A stretch of 64,000 nt of DNA. Source: Anaerolineae bacterium (GTDB lineage: Bacteria; Chloroflexota; Anaerolineae; Anaerolineales; Anaerolineaceae). The notes under the pieces were generated by a model. That model was not told the DNA's origin. It did not search any database and was given only the letters and a program-made list of their open reading frames with translations. The translations under genes were made by a program, and so were the position numbers. Positions 8,777 to 18,587 of this stretch are shown here, in pieces. The DNA lies in NCBI GenBank assembly GCA_013314735.1, contig JABUFD010000001.1, positions 620,001 through 684,000 on the forward strand, in the 5' to 3' direction. Positions within the stretch are counted from its first letter, which is position 1. Every line of letters starts with the position of its first letter.

Positions 8777-9913
8777 ATGGCTGATCAATCCAAATCAATG
8801 AAGACTTGCCCGACCTGCGGGACCCGCCTGGAAGCAGACGCCAAACGCTGCGTGGTGTGTGGACGCAATTTCCATGATGCCGAGGAACCGAAAACCCAGC
8901 AAAAACGGGAACGGGAAGTCCGCACCCAGAAAATGCCAGAAATCACCCTCAGTCTGCCGGTTGCGATCGGACTGGTGGTGCTTGTATTCCTGATCGGGGC
9001 AGGCCTGTTTTTTGTTTTTCTTAAAGAACAGGATGTGATTGTTGAACCAACCATCACTGTCACGCCTTCCCAAACCCCAACCATCACCCTGACACCTACT
9101 GCAACCTTAACCTTTACGCCAGAACCAACCTGGACACCTTTACCCCCGGTGGATTATGAAGTCCAGTTCGGCGATAACTGCCTGGTGATTGCGACCTTGT
9201 TTGATGTTTCTGTGCGCAGCATCATCCTGGAAAACAACCTGAATGCGGAATGCACCGACCTGAACCAAGGGCAAATCCTGAAGATTCCCCAACCAACCCC
9301 TACCGCTTCACCGGAGCCAACATCCACCCTGAGTGCGGCAGAAGCGACCGAAGCAGCCTGTGAGAAACTGGATTACACCGTGGTTGCCGGTGATACCCTG
9401 AGCCGGATTGCTGACCTGTATGATGTCAGCATGGATACCATCCGCTCTTATAATGAGTTGACCTCCGACACCGTGTTTGAGGGCCAGCGGTTGAAAATTC
9501 CGCTTTGCGAACGCCTCCCAACCCCGGGACCCACCCCGACTCCGACCCTGCCGCCGCCGTATTACGCCCCGGCGCTGCTGTTGCCTTCCGATGGCGCTGC
9601 TTTCATGAAGATGACCGACACGATCACCCTGCAATGGGAAAGCGTGGGCACGCTGCGCGCGGGTGAAGCGTACGCGATCTCGGTGTTGGATGTGACCGAT
9701 GAGGATGGCATCAAAGTGACAGAATATGTGACCGATACCAAGTTCATCGTTCCCGAAGGTCTGCGCCCGAACGACAGCATTCCGCACATCTTCCGCTGGT
9801 GGGTGGTGCCCGTCCGGCAGATTGGTACCACGGATGATGGTGAGCCGATCTATGACGCCGCTGGGGAAATCAGTGATGAATATGTTTTCAGCTGGTGGGG
9901 GATCGGCGAGTAA
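8777..9913 (+). CDS. Zinc-ribbon, membrane-anchored protein with two LysM domains
   Basis: A 378-residue protein with an unusual layout. A zinc ribbon (CPTC...CVVCGR) occupies about residues 10-32 and one membrane helix about 58-82 (LPVAIGLVVLVFLIGAGLFFVF). A Thr/Pro-rich linker follows, then LysM 1 (about 130-180), a short linker, LysM 2 (about 198-242) and a C-terminal beta domain of about 115 residues. The predicted topology puts the zinc ribbon in the cytoplasm and the peptidoglycan-binding LysM domains outside. The ATG at 8777 is chosen because the upstream extension overlaps the divergent gene. A bridge between a cytoplasmic partner and the wall is inferred; no enzyme domain is visible. 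Confidence 0.85.
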   Translation: MADQSKSMKTCPTCGTRLEADAKRCVVCGRNFHDAEEPKTQQKREREVRTQKMPEITLSLPVAIGLVVLVFLIGAGLFFVFLKEQDVIVEPTITVTPSQTPTITLTPTATLTFTPEPTWTPLPPVDYEVQFGDNCLVIATLFDVSVRSIILENNLNAECTDLNQGQILKIPQPTPTASPEPTSTLSAAEATEAACEKLDYTVVAGDTLSRIADLYDVSMDTIRSYNELTSDTVFEGQRLKIPLCERLPTPGPTPTPTLPPPYYAPALLLPSDGAAFMKMTDTITLQWESVGTLRAGEAYAISVLDVTDEDGIKVTEYVTDTKFIVPEGLRPNDSIPHIFRWWVVPVRQIGTTDDGEPIYDAAGEISDEYVFSWWGIGE

Positions 9914-9942
9914 ATCGAATGTGTAAATAATGACTTTGATCG

Positions 9943-9977
9943 AACCCCGGAATCACAAATGTTCCGGGGTTTTTTCT
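9943..9977 (+). terminator. Rho-independent terminator
   Basis: The stem AACCCCGGAA / TTCCGGGGTT (9943-9952 with 9962-9971) is followed by a T run. It lies 30 bp after the LysM gene and separates it from the SDR gene. Confidence 0.9.
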
Positions 9978-10023
9978 TTCTGCCTGGTTGTATAATCAAA
10001 CCCATGATGACAGGAGGAACAGG

Positions 10024-10794
10024 ATGAAACCAGTTGCATTGGTCACGGGGGGCGCAAGCGGGATCGGTTTTGGGATTGCCATGGCGCTGGCGAGGGCAGG
10101 ATACGACCTGGTATTGTGCGGTCGGCGGGATTCCTCCACCGCGGCGGACGCTTTGGCGCGTTTACGAACTGCCAATTGCACGGCGCTGTACCATTCGGCT
10201 GATATCGCAATCGCTGAAGAGCGCCGGCAATTGATCGAAACAGCACGGGCGCATTTTGGCGCGCTGCATGTGCTGGTGAACAATGCCGGAGTTGCGCCTG
10301 CGGTGCGTACCGATTTGCTGGAAGCAACCGAAGAGAGTTTTGAGCGGGTGATGCGTATCAATTTGCAGGGGCCGTATTTTCTGACCCAGCTGGCGGCGCG
10401 CTGGATGGTGGAGCAGCACCATGCAGATGCCCATTACAGTGGATGCATTGTGAATATCAGCTCCATTTCTGCGGAAGTGGCTTCGATCAACCGCGGAGAA
10501 TATTGCATTTCCAAGGCCGGGGTCAGCATGGCAACGAAATTATGGGCGGTGCGCCTGGCGCAGTACGGCATTGGGGTGTATGAGGTGCGACCGGGGATCA
10601 TTGCCACGGAGATGACTGCCGGGGTGAAGGACAAGTATGATCGCCTGATCGATGAAGGCTTGCTGCTGGAGTCGCGTTGGGGCACGGCGGACGACATCGG
10701 TAAGGCGGTGGCAGCACTGGCCACGGGGCAAATTCCTTACGCCACCGGCCAGGTGTTGACACTGGACGGCGGGTTGACCATGCCGCGGCTGTGA
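10024..10794 (+). CDS. Short-chain dehydrogenase/reductase (3-ketoacyl reductase type)
   Basis: A 256-residue NAD(P)-dependent oxidoreductase of the classical SDR family. It has the nucleotide motif TGGASGIGFG at the N-terminus, NNAG near residue 90, and the catalytic serine in NISSIS followed by YCISK (YxxxK) near residue 160. The ATG at 10024 is preceded by AGGAGG at 10012-10017, and TATAAT lies at 9991-9996. The next gene, an FAD flavoprotein, starts 13 bp after its stop, so the two are probably one operon acting on one substrate. That substrate is unknown; sugar or polyol catabolism is possible. Confidence 0.9.
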   Translation: MKPVALVTGGASGIGFGIAMALARAGYDLVLCGRRDSSTAADALARLRTANCTALYHSADIAIAEERRQLIETARAHFGALHVLVNNAGVAPAVRTDLLEATEESFERVMRINLQGPYFLTQLAARWMVEQHHADAHYSGCIVNISSISAEVASINRGEYCISKAGVSMATKLWAVRLAQYGIGVYEVRPGIIATEMTAGVKDKYDRLIDEGLLLESRWGTADDIGKAVAALATGQIPYATGQVLTLDGGLTMPRL

Positions 10795-10807
10795 GAGACA
10801 ACCAGTC

Positions 10808-12751
10808 ATGATGAAGCAGGTGGATGTATTGATTGTCGGCAGCGGCGCGGCGGGTTTGAATGCCGCCCTCCAACTGCATTATCGTGGGATCACGGACCTC
10901 CTGGTCCTGACCGATGGGCTTGAACACAGCACTTCGATCAATACCGGCAGTGACAAGCAAACGTATTATAAGCTGGCATTGTGTGGTGATGCGTTGGACG
11001 CCCCGGCAGCCATGGCAGCGAGTTACACAACGGGCGGTGCAATGCACGGCGACCTGGCGCTGGTGGAGGCTGCGGTTTCCCCTCGTGCTTTTGCGCACCT
11101 GGTGGAGCTGGGGGTGCCATTCCCACAGGATGCATTCGGGCAATATGTGGGATACAAGACGGACCATGATCCGCGCCAACGGGCAACCTCGATCGGGCCG
11201 TACACCTCGCGAGTGATGTGTGAACGGATGGTCGCACGCGTGCGCTCGTTGGGGATTCCCGTGCGGGAAAAGTGCACCGTGGTTGAACTGTTGACGGAGC
11301 CCCTGGTGGATGGAAAACGATCCGCTTGTGGGGCGGTGTTTGTGAATGAACACCAGCAATTGGAAGCCATCCTGGCGCGGGACATTGTGTTCGCCGTTGG
11401 CGGTCCGGGCGACCTGTACCGCGACAGCGTGTACCCGCCCATGCACCGTGGCGGGATCGGGCCGGCGCTGCTGGTAGGGGCATGGGCGCGCAGCCTGCCG
11501 GAAAGCCAGTTCGGCCTGGCATCGACTGCCTTCCGCTGGAATGTGTCCGGCAGTTATATGCAGGCACTGCCGCGGGTGGTCAGTACCGCGCGGGACGGGT
11601 GCTGCGACGTGCGTGAATTCCTGCTGGATTGGATTCCAGACACAAACGAGTTGTATTCCCTTCTTTTCCTGAAAGGCTACCAGTGGCCATTTGATGCGGC
11701 ACGGGTGCCAGCGGGTTCATCCCTGCTGGATTTGTTGATCTACCACGAACAAACCGTAAAGCAGCGGCGGGTGTTCCTGGATTACCGAACGAACCCGAAC
11801 GGGCTGGATGTGGGGAGCCTGGCGGAAGAGGCGCGTTTGTACCTGGAAAAATCTGGCGCGGTGGGTGAAACCCCGCTGGAACGGCTGCGGCAGATGAACC
11901 CGGCTGCAGTGGAGTTGTACCGCACGCAGGGGATCGATCTGGCGGTGGAGATGTTGGAGGTCGCTGTGAGTGCACAGCACAACAACGGCGGACTGGCGGC
12001 GGACCGCTGGTGGCGATCCGAGAATATCCGGCACCTCTACCCGGTGGGGGAAGTGAACGGATCGCACGGGGTGAAGCGTCCGGGTGGATCGGCGTTGAAT
12101 GCCGGGCAGGTGGGAGGTTTTCGAATTGCCGAATATATTGCGCATAGCCGGTATGCTGAACCGCAACAGCCGATCACTCACATTCATCAACAGGCTGCAT
12201 GGGTGATGCTGACGAAGCTGCAAAGCTGGCTGGCGCTGCCCGGCGTCACAGATGCAAACACCGCCATGGCGGAAATCCGCGCACGGATGAGTGATTGCAG
12301 CGGTATCCTGCGCCATGCTAGCCAACTGCAGCAGGCAGTGGATGAATCCTGTGAGCTGCTGCAATCCATCCTGCAGAACGGGGTTGTGGCAGGTTCAATC
12401 CGGGAACAACTCTACCTGCGCCAGGCTGCTGCGACTTCGCTGCTGTACCTCGACGCGGTCCGCTTCCAGGCGGAAGCAGGGGTGGGCAGTCGGGGTTCGT
12501 ACCTGATGCTGGCAGATTCGGGGGAATCCCTTCATCCTGCGTTGCCACTGTCATGGCGAAAAACCGCCGAAAATGTACATTTTCGCTCCCAGGTTCTGGT
12601 CAGCTGGTTGGACGAGTATCAACAGCCGCGACACCGCTGGGAAGCATGCCGCCCGGTGCCCCAACCGGAGCACTGGTTCGAACGCGACTGGGCCGATTTT
12701 CGCGATGGAAAAGTCTTTGGGGAGGATGCGGGTACGGTCTCATTCTCCTGA
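10808..12751 (+). CDS. FAD flavoprotein of the fumarate reductase/L-aspartate oxidase family
   Basis: A 647-residue cytoplasmic flavoprotein. The dinucleotide-binding motif VLIVGSGAAGLNAAL opens the protein. The family's conserved HNNGGL segment lies near residue 390 and the C-terminal FAD-binding block (SHGVKRPGGSALNAGQVGG) near 420. A helical C-terminal domain like that of SdhA/NadB follows. No iron-sulfur or membrane-anchor subunit gene is adjacent, and nadA/nadC are absent, so neither succinate dehydrogenase nor L-aspartate oxidase is clearly supported. Pairing with the upstream SDR suggests a two-step oxidation of an unknown hydroxyacid or sugar acid. The start could instead be the second ATG, at 10811. 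Confidence 0.8.
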   Translation: MMKQVDVLIVGSGAAGLNAALQLHYRGITDLLVLTDGLEHSTSINTGSDKQTYYKLALCGDALDAPAAMAASYTTGGAMHGDLALVEAAVSPRAFAHLVELGVPFPQDAFGQYVGYKTDHDPRQRATSIGPYTSRVMCERMVARVRSLGIPVREKCTVVELLTEPLVDGKRSACGAVFVNEHQQLEAILARDIVFAVGGPGDLYRDSVYPPMHRGGIGPALLVGAWARSLPESQFGLASTAFRWNVSGSYMQALPRVVSTARDGCCDVREFLLDWIPDTNELYSLLFLKGYQWPFDAARVPAGSSLLDLLIYHEQTVKQRRVFLDYRTNPNGLDVGSLAEEARLYLEKSGAVGETPLERLRQMNPAAVELYRTQGIDLAVEMLEVAVSAQHNNGGLAADRWWRSENIRHLYPVGEVNGSHGVKRPGGSALNAGQVGGFRIAEYIAHSRYAEPQQPITHIHQQAAWVMLTKLQSWLALPGVTDANTAMAEIRARMSDCSGILRHASQLQQAVDESCELLQSILQNGVVAGSIREQLYLRQAAATSLLYLDAVRFQAEAGVGSRGSYLMLADSGESLHPALPLSWRKTAENVHFRSQVLVSWLDEYQQPRHRWEACRPVPQPEHWFERDWADFRDGKVFGEDAGTVSFS

Positions 12752-12846
12752 ATCCATTTGGACCCTGTGTTTTCGATCTGGCAAGGTTAGCGAGTCGCTG
12801 TAGTGCTTTCACAGGTCACCCGATTTGGTTTGACCCGTTTTTTTCC

Positions 12847-13935
12847 CTATTTCAGCATTCCCAGGACGATTTCGGCAGCTTGTTCTGCGCCGTTGGTGTG
12901 CACGATGCATGATGGGGACAGCGCCAACAGTTCGGGAACGCGTTCTGTCCATCGGCCGGCACGGTACTCGCTTTCGGTGATCTCGATCGAGGGGATATGC
13001 TGGCGGATATAGCGGGATAGCACTGATGCTTCCCGGAAACGCTCCCGGCTGATGAAGGCAAAGGGGATGCCGGCTTGCACCACTTCGGCGATGGTCGAGT
13101 AGCCGGCTTTGCCGATCACAAAATCTGCCGCGTTGATCAGATCGGGGTGATAGAACTCCGAATAATGCGGCAGGAAAATGCAATTACCCGCATGGAGCAG
13201 GCGGTCGCTCCCGCCGGGAATGAGAAAGGCGGTATGTGGAAAGGCGTGCAACTGATCCAGCGTCTGGAAATCCTCGGCAATCCCGCCCATCGAGAGCAGC
13301 ACAACGGTTTCTTCAGCTTCGATCCCCAGCCGGGCGCGCGTTATGGCGCGCGGGGTAAAGGCGCGACGGGCGATGGGGTAGGGTACGAAATGGGCGTTTT
13401 CCACCGGCGAGCAAAGCGGTTCGGATTGAATGCGCACATCAGCCTGTTGAAAATCGGCAGCCAGGTGGGCGATCAGTTCTGCAAAGGCGGGATAGTCTGC
13501 TTCATATGCCTGGTAGATCCAATCCCAGGTGAAATTCTCCACCAGGACGGATGGAATTCCCGCTTTTTGCGCCGCGAGGATGCCTGACGGGGCAATATCA
13601 CATATCACCAGTGCGGTGCGGTTTTCAACCAGTTTTGCGGCAAGGAGGTCGAGGAGGGCATCTGGCACCGGGTAGAACTGGTGCAGGGCGGTCAGGGTGG
13701 CGGGTATATCTTCCGTAAAGGGAGTAGATTGGAGAAGGCCGATGTCGGTACGGGTGTCAATCCAGCGAAACCAGGTGATTCCGGATTGTTCAAAAAACCA
13801 GGCAGGTACGCTGGTGTACAGGTCGAAGTGCAGATCATCTCGCAGGGACTGGCTGGCTTGCATTACCGCGGCGGCACGGGCGGCATGCCCGAAGCCGTGG
13901 GGTGAAATGAAATAAGCAATCGTGGTTGGATTCAA
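12847..13935 (-). CDS. GT-B fold glycosyltransferase-like protein
   Basis: A 362-residue protein with a GT-B type layout. The N-terminal half begins with FISPHGFGHAARAAAVM, the nucleotide-sugar glycosyltransferase motif also found in the N-terminal domain of plant L-arabinokinase. The C-terminal half has VVLLSMGGIAE and the donor-site segment INAADFVIGKAGYSTIAEVVQAGIPFAF, as in MurG/UGT-like enzymes. No membrane segment is seen. The donor and acceptor are unknown. It is convergent with the flavoprotein gene and divergent from tex. Confidence 0.8.
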   Translation of the reverse strand: MNPTTIAYFISPHGFGHAARAAAVMQASQSLRDDLHFDLYTSVPAWFFEQSGITWFRWIDTRTDIGLLQSTPFTEDIPATLTALHQFYPVPDALLDLLAAKLVENRTALVICDIAPSGILAAQKAGIPSVLVENFTWDWIYQAYEADYPAFAELIAHLAADFQQADVRIQSEPLCSPVENAHFVPYPIARRAFTPRAITRARLGIEAEETVVLLSMGGIAEDFQTLDQLHAFPHTAFLIPGGSDRLLHAGNCIFLPHYSEFYHPDLINAADFVIGKAGYSTIAEVVQAGIPFAFISRERFREASVLSRYIRQHIPSIEITESEYRAGRWTERVPELLALSPSCIVHTNGAEQAAEIVLGMLK

Positions 13936-14159
13936 GCGTGCCTCCAGGTCTGGTTTCGTACGGGTATTTGACCCCGGGATGTCCAGGGTTCCGGCTGATC
14001 ATGCCAGGCAGGTATATTAATAACACCAAATCACAAAGTTTGCCCCGAAATAACACCGGGCAGCCTCTTTCGCGCTTGATCGTGCATTGATATCAGTGGT
14101 TTGGGTGTAGAAAGGTGCGGATGGGCTTGCTGCGGTGTTTCCATCGGTGAAAATTCGGG

Positions 14160-14165
14160 TACAAT
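14160..14165 (+). promoter_or_regulatory. -10 box of tex
   Basis: TACAAT lies 51 bp before the tex start. No clear -35 box is seen. The remaining sequence between 13936 and 14216 shows nothing recognisable. Confidence 0.35.
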
Positions 14166-14216
14166 AATGCCCTGCTCGCAAATACATTGGATTCGTTGAA
14201 AAGGGCATAGAACACC

Positions 14217-16346
14217 ATGACGCATATTGAACAAATCGCCAAAACCTATCAATTACAGCCGCGCCACGTACAGGCGGTGGTGGAACTGCTGGATGAAGGC
14301 AACACGATTCCATTCATCGCCCGTTACCGCAAGGAACGCACCGGTACGATGGATGAAGAATTTATCCGCAGTGTGGCGGAGAGCATCGAACGCCTGCGCA
14401 CACTGGATGAGCGACGTGAGGTGGTGCTCAACTCGATCCGTGAACAGGAGAAATTGACCCCTGCGCTGGAAGCGCAGATCCATGCTGCGAAAACGATGAC
14501 CCAATTGGAAGACCTGTACCGCCCCTACCGCCCCAAGCGGCGCACGCGCGCCAGCATCGCCAGAGAAAAGGGGTTGCAAGGGCTGGCGGATATCATCCTC
14601 GCGCAGCCGACCGCCAAAGTGGCGATCGAGATCATGGTGAAGCCATTCCTCAACGATGATGTTCCGGATGTCGAAAGTGCGCTGGCAGGCGCGCGCGACA
14701 TTGTTGCCGAAACGATCAGTGACCATGCCGGGGTGCGGGAACTGCTGCGCGAAAAGGCGATGGAATTCGGCGAGATCATCAGTGAAAAGAAAAGCGACGC
14801 CGAAGATGAACGCAAGGTGTTCGAGATGTACTATGATGATGCCTGGCGGGTGGACCGCATCCGCCCACACCAGGTGCTGGCGCTGAACCGGGGGGAGAGC
14901 GAAAAAGTGCTCAAGGTGAAGGTGACGGTACCGGAACGGGACTGGCAGGAGGCGGTTGAAACCTACTTTATGGGTGACCGGCGTTCGCCCCTGTTTGAAC
15001 AGTTCACACTGGCGGTCTCAGACGCAGCCGATCGCCTGCTGCTGCCGGCGATCGAACGGGATGTACGCGGTACATTGACTGCGACAGCAGAAGAACATGC
15101 GATTCATGTCTTCGCTGAGAATCTACGGGCACTCCTGAACCAGCCGCCGATTGCGGGGCAGGTGATCCTTGCGATTGACCCGGGGTTCCGCACCGGCAGC
15201 AAGGTGACGGTGATCGATCCCACCGGTAGTGTGCTGTATACCGAAACAATCTATCCGCATCCGCCGCAGAACAAACGCAATGAATCACTCAAAGCACTGG
15301 CGCTGATGGTGAAGCAGTACAATGTGACCCTGATCGCGATCGGGAACGGCACCGCTTCCCGTGAAACCGAAGCCCTGGTGGCCGAAGTGTGCGGATTGTT
15401 CAAGCATGTCAAATACCTGATCGTAAGTGAAGCCGGGGCAAGCGTCTATTCCGCCAGCAAACTGGCAAAAGAAGAACTGCCCGGGATGGATGTGAGTATG
15501 CGCGGAGCGGTATCCATTGGGCGGCGCGTGCAGGACCCGCTGGCAGAACTGGTCAAGATCGACCCCAAGGCGATCGGGGTGGGCATGTACCAGCACGATG
15601 TCAACCAGCAGGCGCTGGGTGCCAGCCTGGGCGCAGTGGTGGAAAGTGTGGTGAACCAGGTGGGGGTGAATGTCAATACCGCTTCCCCGGCGTTGCTGAC
15701 CTACGTGGCAGGGATCGGGCCGACCCTGGCGGAACGGGTGTACGCCCACCGCGAGGAACAGGGTCCCTTCCGCAGCCGCAAGGAGCTGATGGCGGTGAAG
15801 GGGCTAGGGGCAAAAGCCTTCGAGCAGTGCGCCGGGTTCCTGCGCATCCGCGGCGGGGAAGAGCCGCTGGATGGCAGCGCAATCCACCCGGAGAGCTACG
15901 CCGTGGCGCGTAAAGTGATCCGCGAAAGCGGGGTGGATTTACGCGCCAGCGCGGAACAACGCAAAGCGGCGTTGGACGCATTTACCCGCGGCAAAAAGCT
16001 GGCGGACCTGGCACAGCATTTTGAATGCGGTGAACCCACCCTGGCGGATATTCTGGAGCAGTTGGTGAAGCCCGGACGCGATCCGCGTGAGGACCTGCCC
16101 GCACCGATCCTGCGCAGTGATGTGCTTTCGATGGATGACCTCACCGATGGACTGGTATTAAAAGGCACCGTGCGCAACGTGGTGGATTTTGGGGCATTTG
16201 TCGATCTTGGGGTGAAAACCGATGGCCTGCTGCACCGATCGCAAATCCCACGCGGGGTGAGTTTAAAAGTGGGCGATGTGATCCAGGTGGAAATTCTGCA
16301 GGTGGAAAAGGAACGCAAACGCATATCCCTGGCCTGGGGCGGATAG
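14217..16346 (+). CDS. tex: Tex-family RNA-binding transcription accessory protein
   Basis: A 709-residue cytoplasmic nucleic-acid-binding protein of the Tex/YhgF family. It contains the N-terminal helical Tex domain (IPFIARYRKERTG), a YqgF/RNase H-like domain starting at VILAIDPGFRTGSKV, a helix-hairpin-helix region (VNTASPALLTYVAGIGPTLA) and a C-terminal S1 RNA-binding domain (GLVLKGTVRNVVDFGAFVDLG). Full length for the family. Tex proteins affect transcription complexes and stress tolerance; the precise role varies between organisms. It is flanked by genes on the opposite strand and is probably monocistronic. Confidence 0.96.
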   Translation: MTHIEQIAKTYQLQPRHVQAVVELLDEGNTIPFIARYRKERTGTMDEEFIRSVAESIERLRTLDERREVVLNSIREQEKLTPALEAQIHAAKTMTQLEDLYRPYRPKRRTRASIAREKGLQGLADIILAQPTAKVAIEIMVKPFLNDDVPDVESALAGARDIVAETISDHAGVRELLREKAMEFGEIISEKKSDAEDERKVFEMYYDDAWRVDRIRPHQVLALNRGESEKVLKVKVTVPERDWQEAVETYFMGDRRSPLFEQFTLAVSDAADRLLLPAIERDVRGTLTATAEEHAIHVFAENLRALLNQPPIAGQVILAIDPGFRTGSKVTVIDPTGSVLYTETIYPHPPQNKRNESLKALALMVKQYNVTLIAIGNGTASRETEALVAEVCGLFKHVKYLIVSEAGASVYSASKLAKEELPGMDVSMRGAVSIGRRVQDPLAELVKIDPKAIGVGMYQHDVNQQALGASLGAVVESVVNQVGVNVNTASPALLTYVAGIGPTLAERVYAHREEQGPFRSRKELMAVKGLGAKAFEQCAGFLRIRGGEEPLDGSAIHPESYAVARKVIRESGVDLRASAEQRKAALDAFTRGKKLADLAQHFECGEPTLADILEQLVKPGRDPREDLPAPILRSDVLSMDDLTDGLVLKGTVRNVVDFGAFVDLGVKTDGLLHRSQIPRGVSLKVGDVIQVEILQVEKERKRISLAWGG

Positions 16347-16399
16347 TCAGATAGTCTTGATCACAAACATCGTCTTTCCCGTTCAAGCGGTGTGTGAAC

Positions 16400-17470
16400 T
16401 TAACAAATCCGTGGGAGAATCTCTCCGGAAAGTGAATCAACCAACCGGGTACCGCCGATGAGGGTGCGCAGGAGGACTTTGCCGGGGTCGGCAGCACGCA
16501 CTTCCCCCAGCAGGGCTGCCCCCTGCCCATAGGGGTGGCTGCGCATCGCCTCCAGGGCAGCATCGGCTTCCTCCGCCGGGCAGATCACGATCAGCTTGCC
16601 TTCGTTGGCGATATACAGCGGGTCGAACCCGAGCATTTCGCAGGCAGCCTGCACCACGGGTTTCACCGGCAGGCGGTTTTCATCGAGCCAGATCGACACC
16701 TTTGCCTGGTGAGTGATCTCGTTGAGCGAGGTGCCCAGCCCACCGCGGGTGGGGTCGCGCAGGACGTGGGTGTGGGGGGCGGCTGCCAGGACGGCAGCGA
16801 TCAGGTGGTTGAGCGGGGCGACATCGGATTCCACATCGGCATCAAAACCGAGTTCGCCGCGTGCCGCCAGGACGGCGATGCCGTGGTCACCCAATGTACC
16901 AGAAACCAGCACCTTGTCACCGGGCCGGGCATACTGCCCGCCGATGCGGATGTCATCCGGCACCCAGGCGACACCGGCGGTATTGATGAACAACTGGTCG
17001 GCGCTGCCTTTTTCCGCCACCTTGGTATCACCGGCGGCAATCTGCACCCCGGCTTCATCGGCTGCCGCGCGCATGGAAGCCGCAACCTGCGCCAGGGTTT
17101 GCATGGGCAGTCCTTCTTCCAGAATGAAACCGGCGGTGAGGGCCAGCGGAATTCCGCCGGACATGGCAATGTCATTGACCGTGCCACAGATCGCCAGCCG
17201 GCCGATATCCCCACCGGGGAAAAAGAGCGGGGTGACCATGTGCATGTCGGTGGAGACTGCCAACCGGCCAGGCCGGGGCAGATCGGCGGGAAGGGGTACC
17301 AACCCGAAATCATTCCCGACTTTGAGGGCTTCGTAATCGAACACCTGCTGGAACAGGTCCCGGATCAACTCCTGGCTCATTTTCCCGCCGGCGCCATGCC
17401 CCATGACAATGGTTTCATTATGTTTGAGGGGTATCGGGCAGACCGGCCCCTGCATGTGTATGGTTTCCAT
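16400..17470 (-). CDS. hypE: Hydrogenase maturation protein HypE
   Basis: HypE dehydrates the carbamoyl group received from HypF to a thiocyanate, giving the CN ligands of the NiFe-hydrogenase active site. The protein has 356 residues with the PurM/AIRS-like fold (MGHGAGGKMSQELI; VSGTLGDHGIAVLA; LRDPTRGGLGTSLNEI). It ends in PRIC, the essential C-terminal cysteine that carries the cyanide. The start at 17470 is chosen because the longer open frame to 17602 reads into hypD. Last gene of the hypABFCDE run. Confidence 0.96.
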   Translation of the reverse strand: METIHMQGPVCPIPLKHNETIVMGHGAGGKMSQELIRDLFQQVFDYEALKVGNDFGLVPLPADLPRPGRLAVSTDMHMVTPLFFPGGDIGRLAICGTVNDIAMSGGIPLALTAGFILEEGLPMQTLAQVAASMRAAADEAGVQIAAGDTKVAEKGSADQLFINTAGVAWVPDDIRIGGQYARPGDKVLVSGTLGDHGIAVLAARGELGFDADVESDVAPLNHLIAAVLAAAPHTHVLRDPTRGGLGTSLNEITHQAKVSIWLDENRLPVKPVVQAACEMLGFDPLYIANEGKLIVICPAEEADAALEAMRSHPYGQGAALLGEVRAADPGKVLLRTLIGGTRLVDSLSGEILPRIC

Positions 17471-17484
17471 GGGTTGCTCCCTGC

Positions 17485-18582
17485 CTATTCGGCGATCCCA
17501 CTGCGGGAAAAGTTGTAGTACGCGGCACAGGCCCCTTCGGAGGAAACCATGGTAGCGCCTAACGGGGTGCGGGGGGTGCACAAGGTCCCAAACGCCGGAC
17601 ACTGGTGCGGCTTTTTGCGTCCCTGCAAGACCTCACCGGAAATGCAAATTTCCGATTCCTGGGTTTGAATATGGCCGACATCGAATTTTTTCTCAGCGTC
17701 AAACGCGCCATATTCGGGACGCAGACACCAGCCGCTCTGCGGGATCATCCCGATGCCGCGCCATTGTCGGTCGCACACCTGGTAGACCTTGCGGATCATC
17801 GCCTGGGCAGGCAGATTGCCCTCCTGGGTGACCACACGCGGGTAGGCGTTGTGCACCTCGCAGGTACCGGCTTCCAGTTGGCGCACCGTCATCAGAATGC
17901 CATTCAGCAGGTCCAACGGTTCAAAACCGGTGACGACGATGGGGATGCGGTATTGTTCCGCTACTGGCGGGTATTCCTGTGTGCCCATGATGGAGCACAC
18001 ATGCCCGGCCGCCAGAAACCCCTGCACGCGGTTTTCGGGTGAACCGAGGATGGCATGCATCGCGGGGGGCACCAGCGCCTGCGAGACGAGGATGGAGAAA
18101 TTGGTCAGGCCCAGGTTTTGCGCCTGGATGACCGCCATCACGTTGGCTGGGGCGGTGGTTTCAAAGCCGATGGCGAAAAAGACGACTTCCTTGTCCGGGT
18201 TTTCACGGGCGATCTTGACCGCATCGAGCGGAGAGTAAACCGTTTTCACCTGTCCGCCCGCGGCGCGGATCGAGAACAGGTCCTGGTGGCTGCCGGGCAC
18301 ACGCAGCATGTCACCAAAGGAGGTGAAGATCACATTTGGCATGGCGGCAATCGCCAGGGCTTTGTCGATCAGTTCAAGGGGGGTGACGCACACCGGGCAG
18401 CCAGGGCCGTGCACCAATTCAATTTTCTCTGGCAGGAGTTGGTCGATGCCGTACTGCATAATGGCATGGGTCTGCCCGCCGCAGATTTCCATGATGACCC
18501 AATGCCGGGTGGTAATGCGGTGGAGTTCATCCAGCACCGCCCGGGCGTAATCGGGAGAACGGAAATGTCGCAGAAGTTCCAT
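17485..18582 (-). CDS. hypD: Hydrogenase maturation protein HypD
   Basis: HypD is the Fe-S scaffold on which, with HypC, the Fe(CN)2CO group is assembled. The 365-residue protein keeps the family motifs [30 protein letters not shown] and [11 protein letters not shown], and a C-terminal region with several cysteines ([28 protein letters not shown]). It lies 5 bp after hypC and 14 bp before hypE on the same strand, which supports cotranscription. Confidence 0.97.
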   Translation of the reverse strand: MELLRHFRSPDYARAVLDELHRITTRHWVIMEICGGQTHAIMQYGIDQLLPEKIELVHGPGCPVCVTPLELIDKALAIAAMPNVIFTSFGDMLRVPGSHQDLFSIRAAGGQVKTVYSPLDAVKIARENPDKEVVFFAIGFETTAPANVMAVIQAQNLGLTNFSILVSQALVPPAMHAILGSPENRVQGFLAAGHVCSIMGTQEYPPVAEQYRIPIVVTGFEPLDLLNGILMTVRQLEAGTCEVHNAYPRVVTQEGNLPAQAMIRKVYQVCDRQWRGIGMIPQSGWCLRPEYGAFDAEKKFDVGHIQTQESEICISGEVLQGRKKPHQCPAFGTLCTPRTPLGATMVSSEGACAAYYNFSRSGIAE

Positions 18583-18587
18583 CGGAA

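Noticed and set aside
10598-11446. 282-residue open frame on the minus strand
   Set aside because: It lies antisense to the SDR and flavoprotein genes; low-complexity composition typical of a shadow frame.
14253-14870. 205-residue minus-strand frame
   Set aside because: Antisense to tex with no domain; tex coding is certain.
16535-17518. 327-residue open frame on the plus strand
   Set aside because: It is the complement of hypE in a GC-rich region; the sequence has no family resemblance and hypE is certain.
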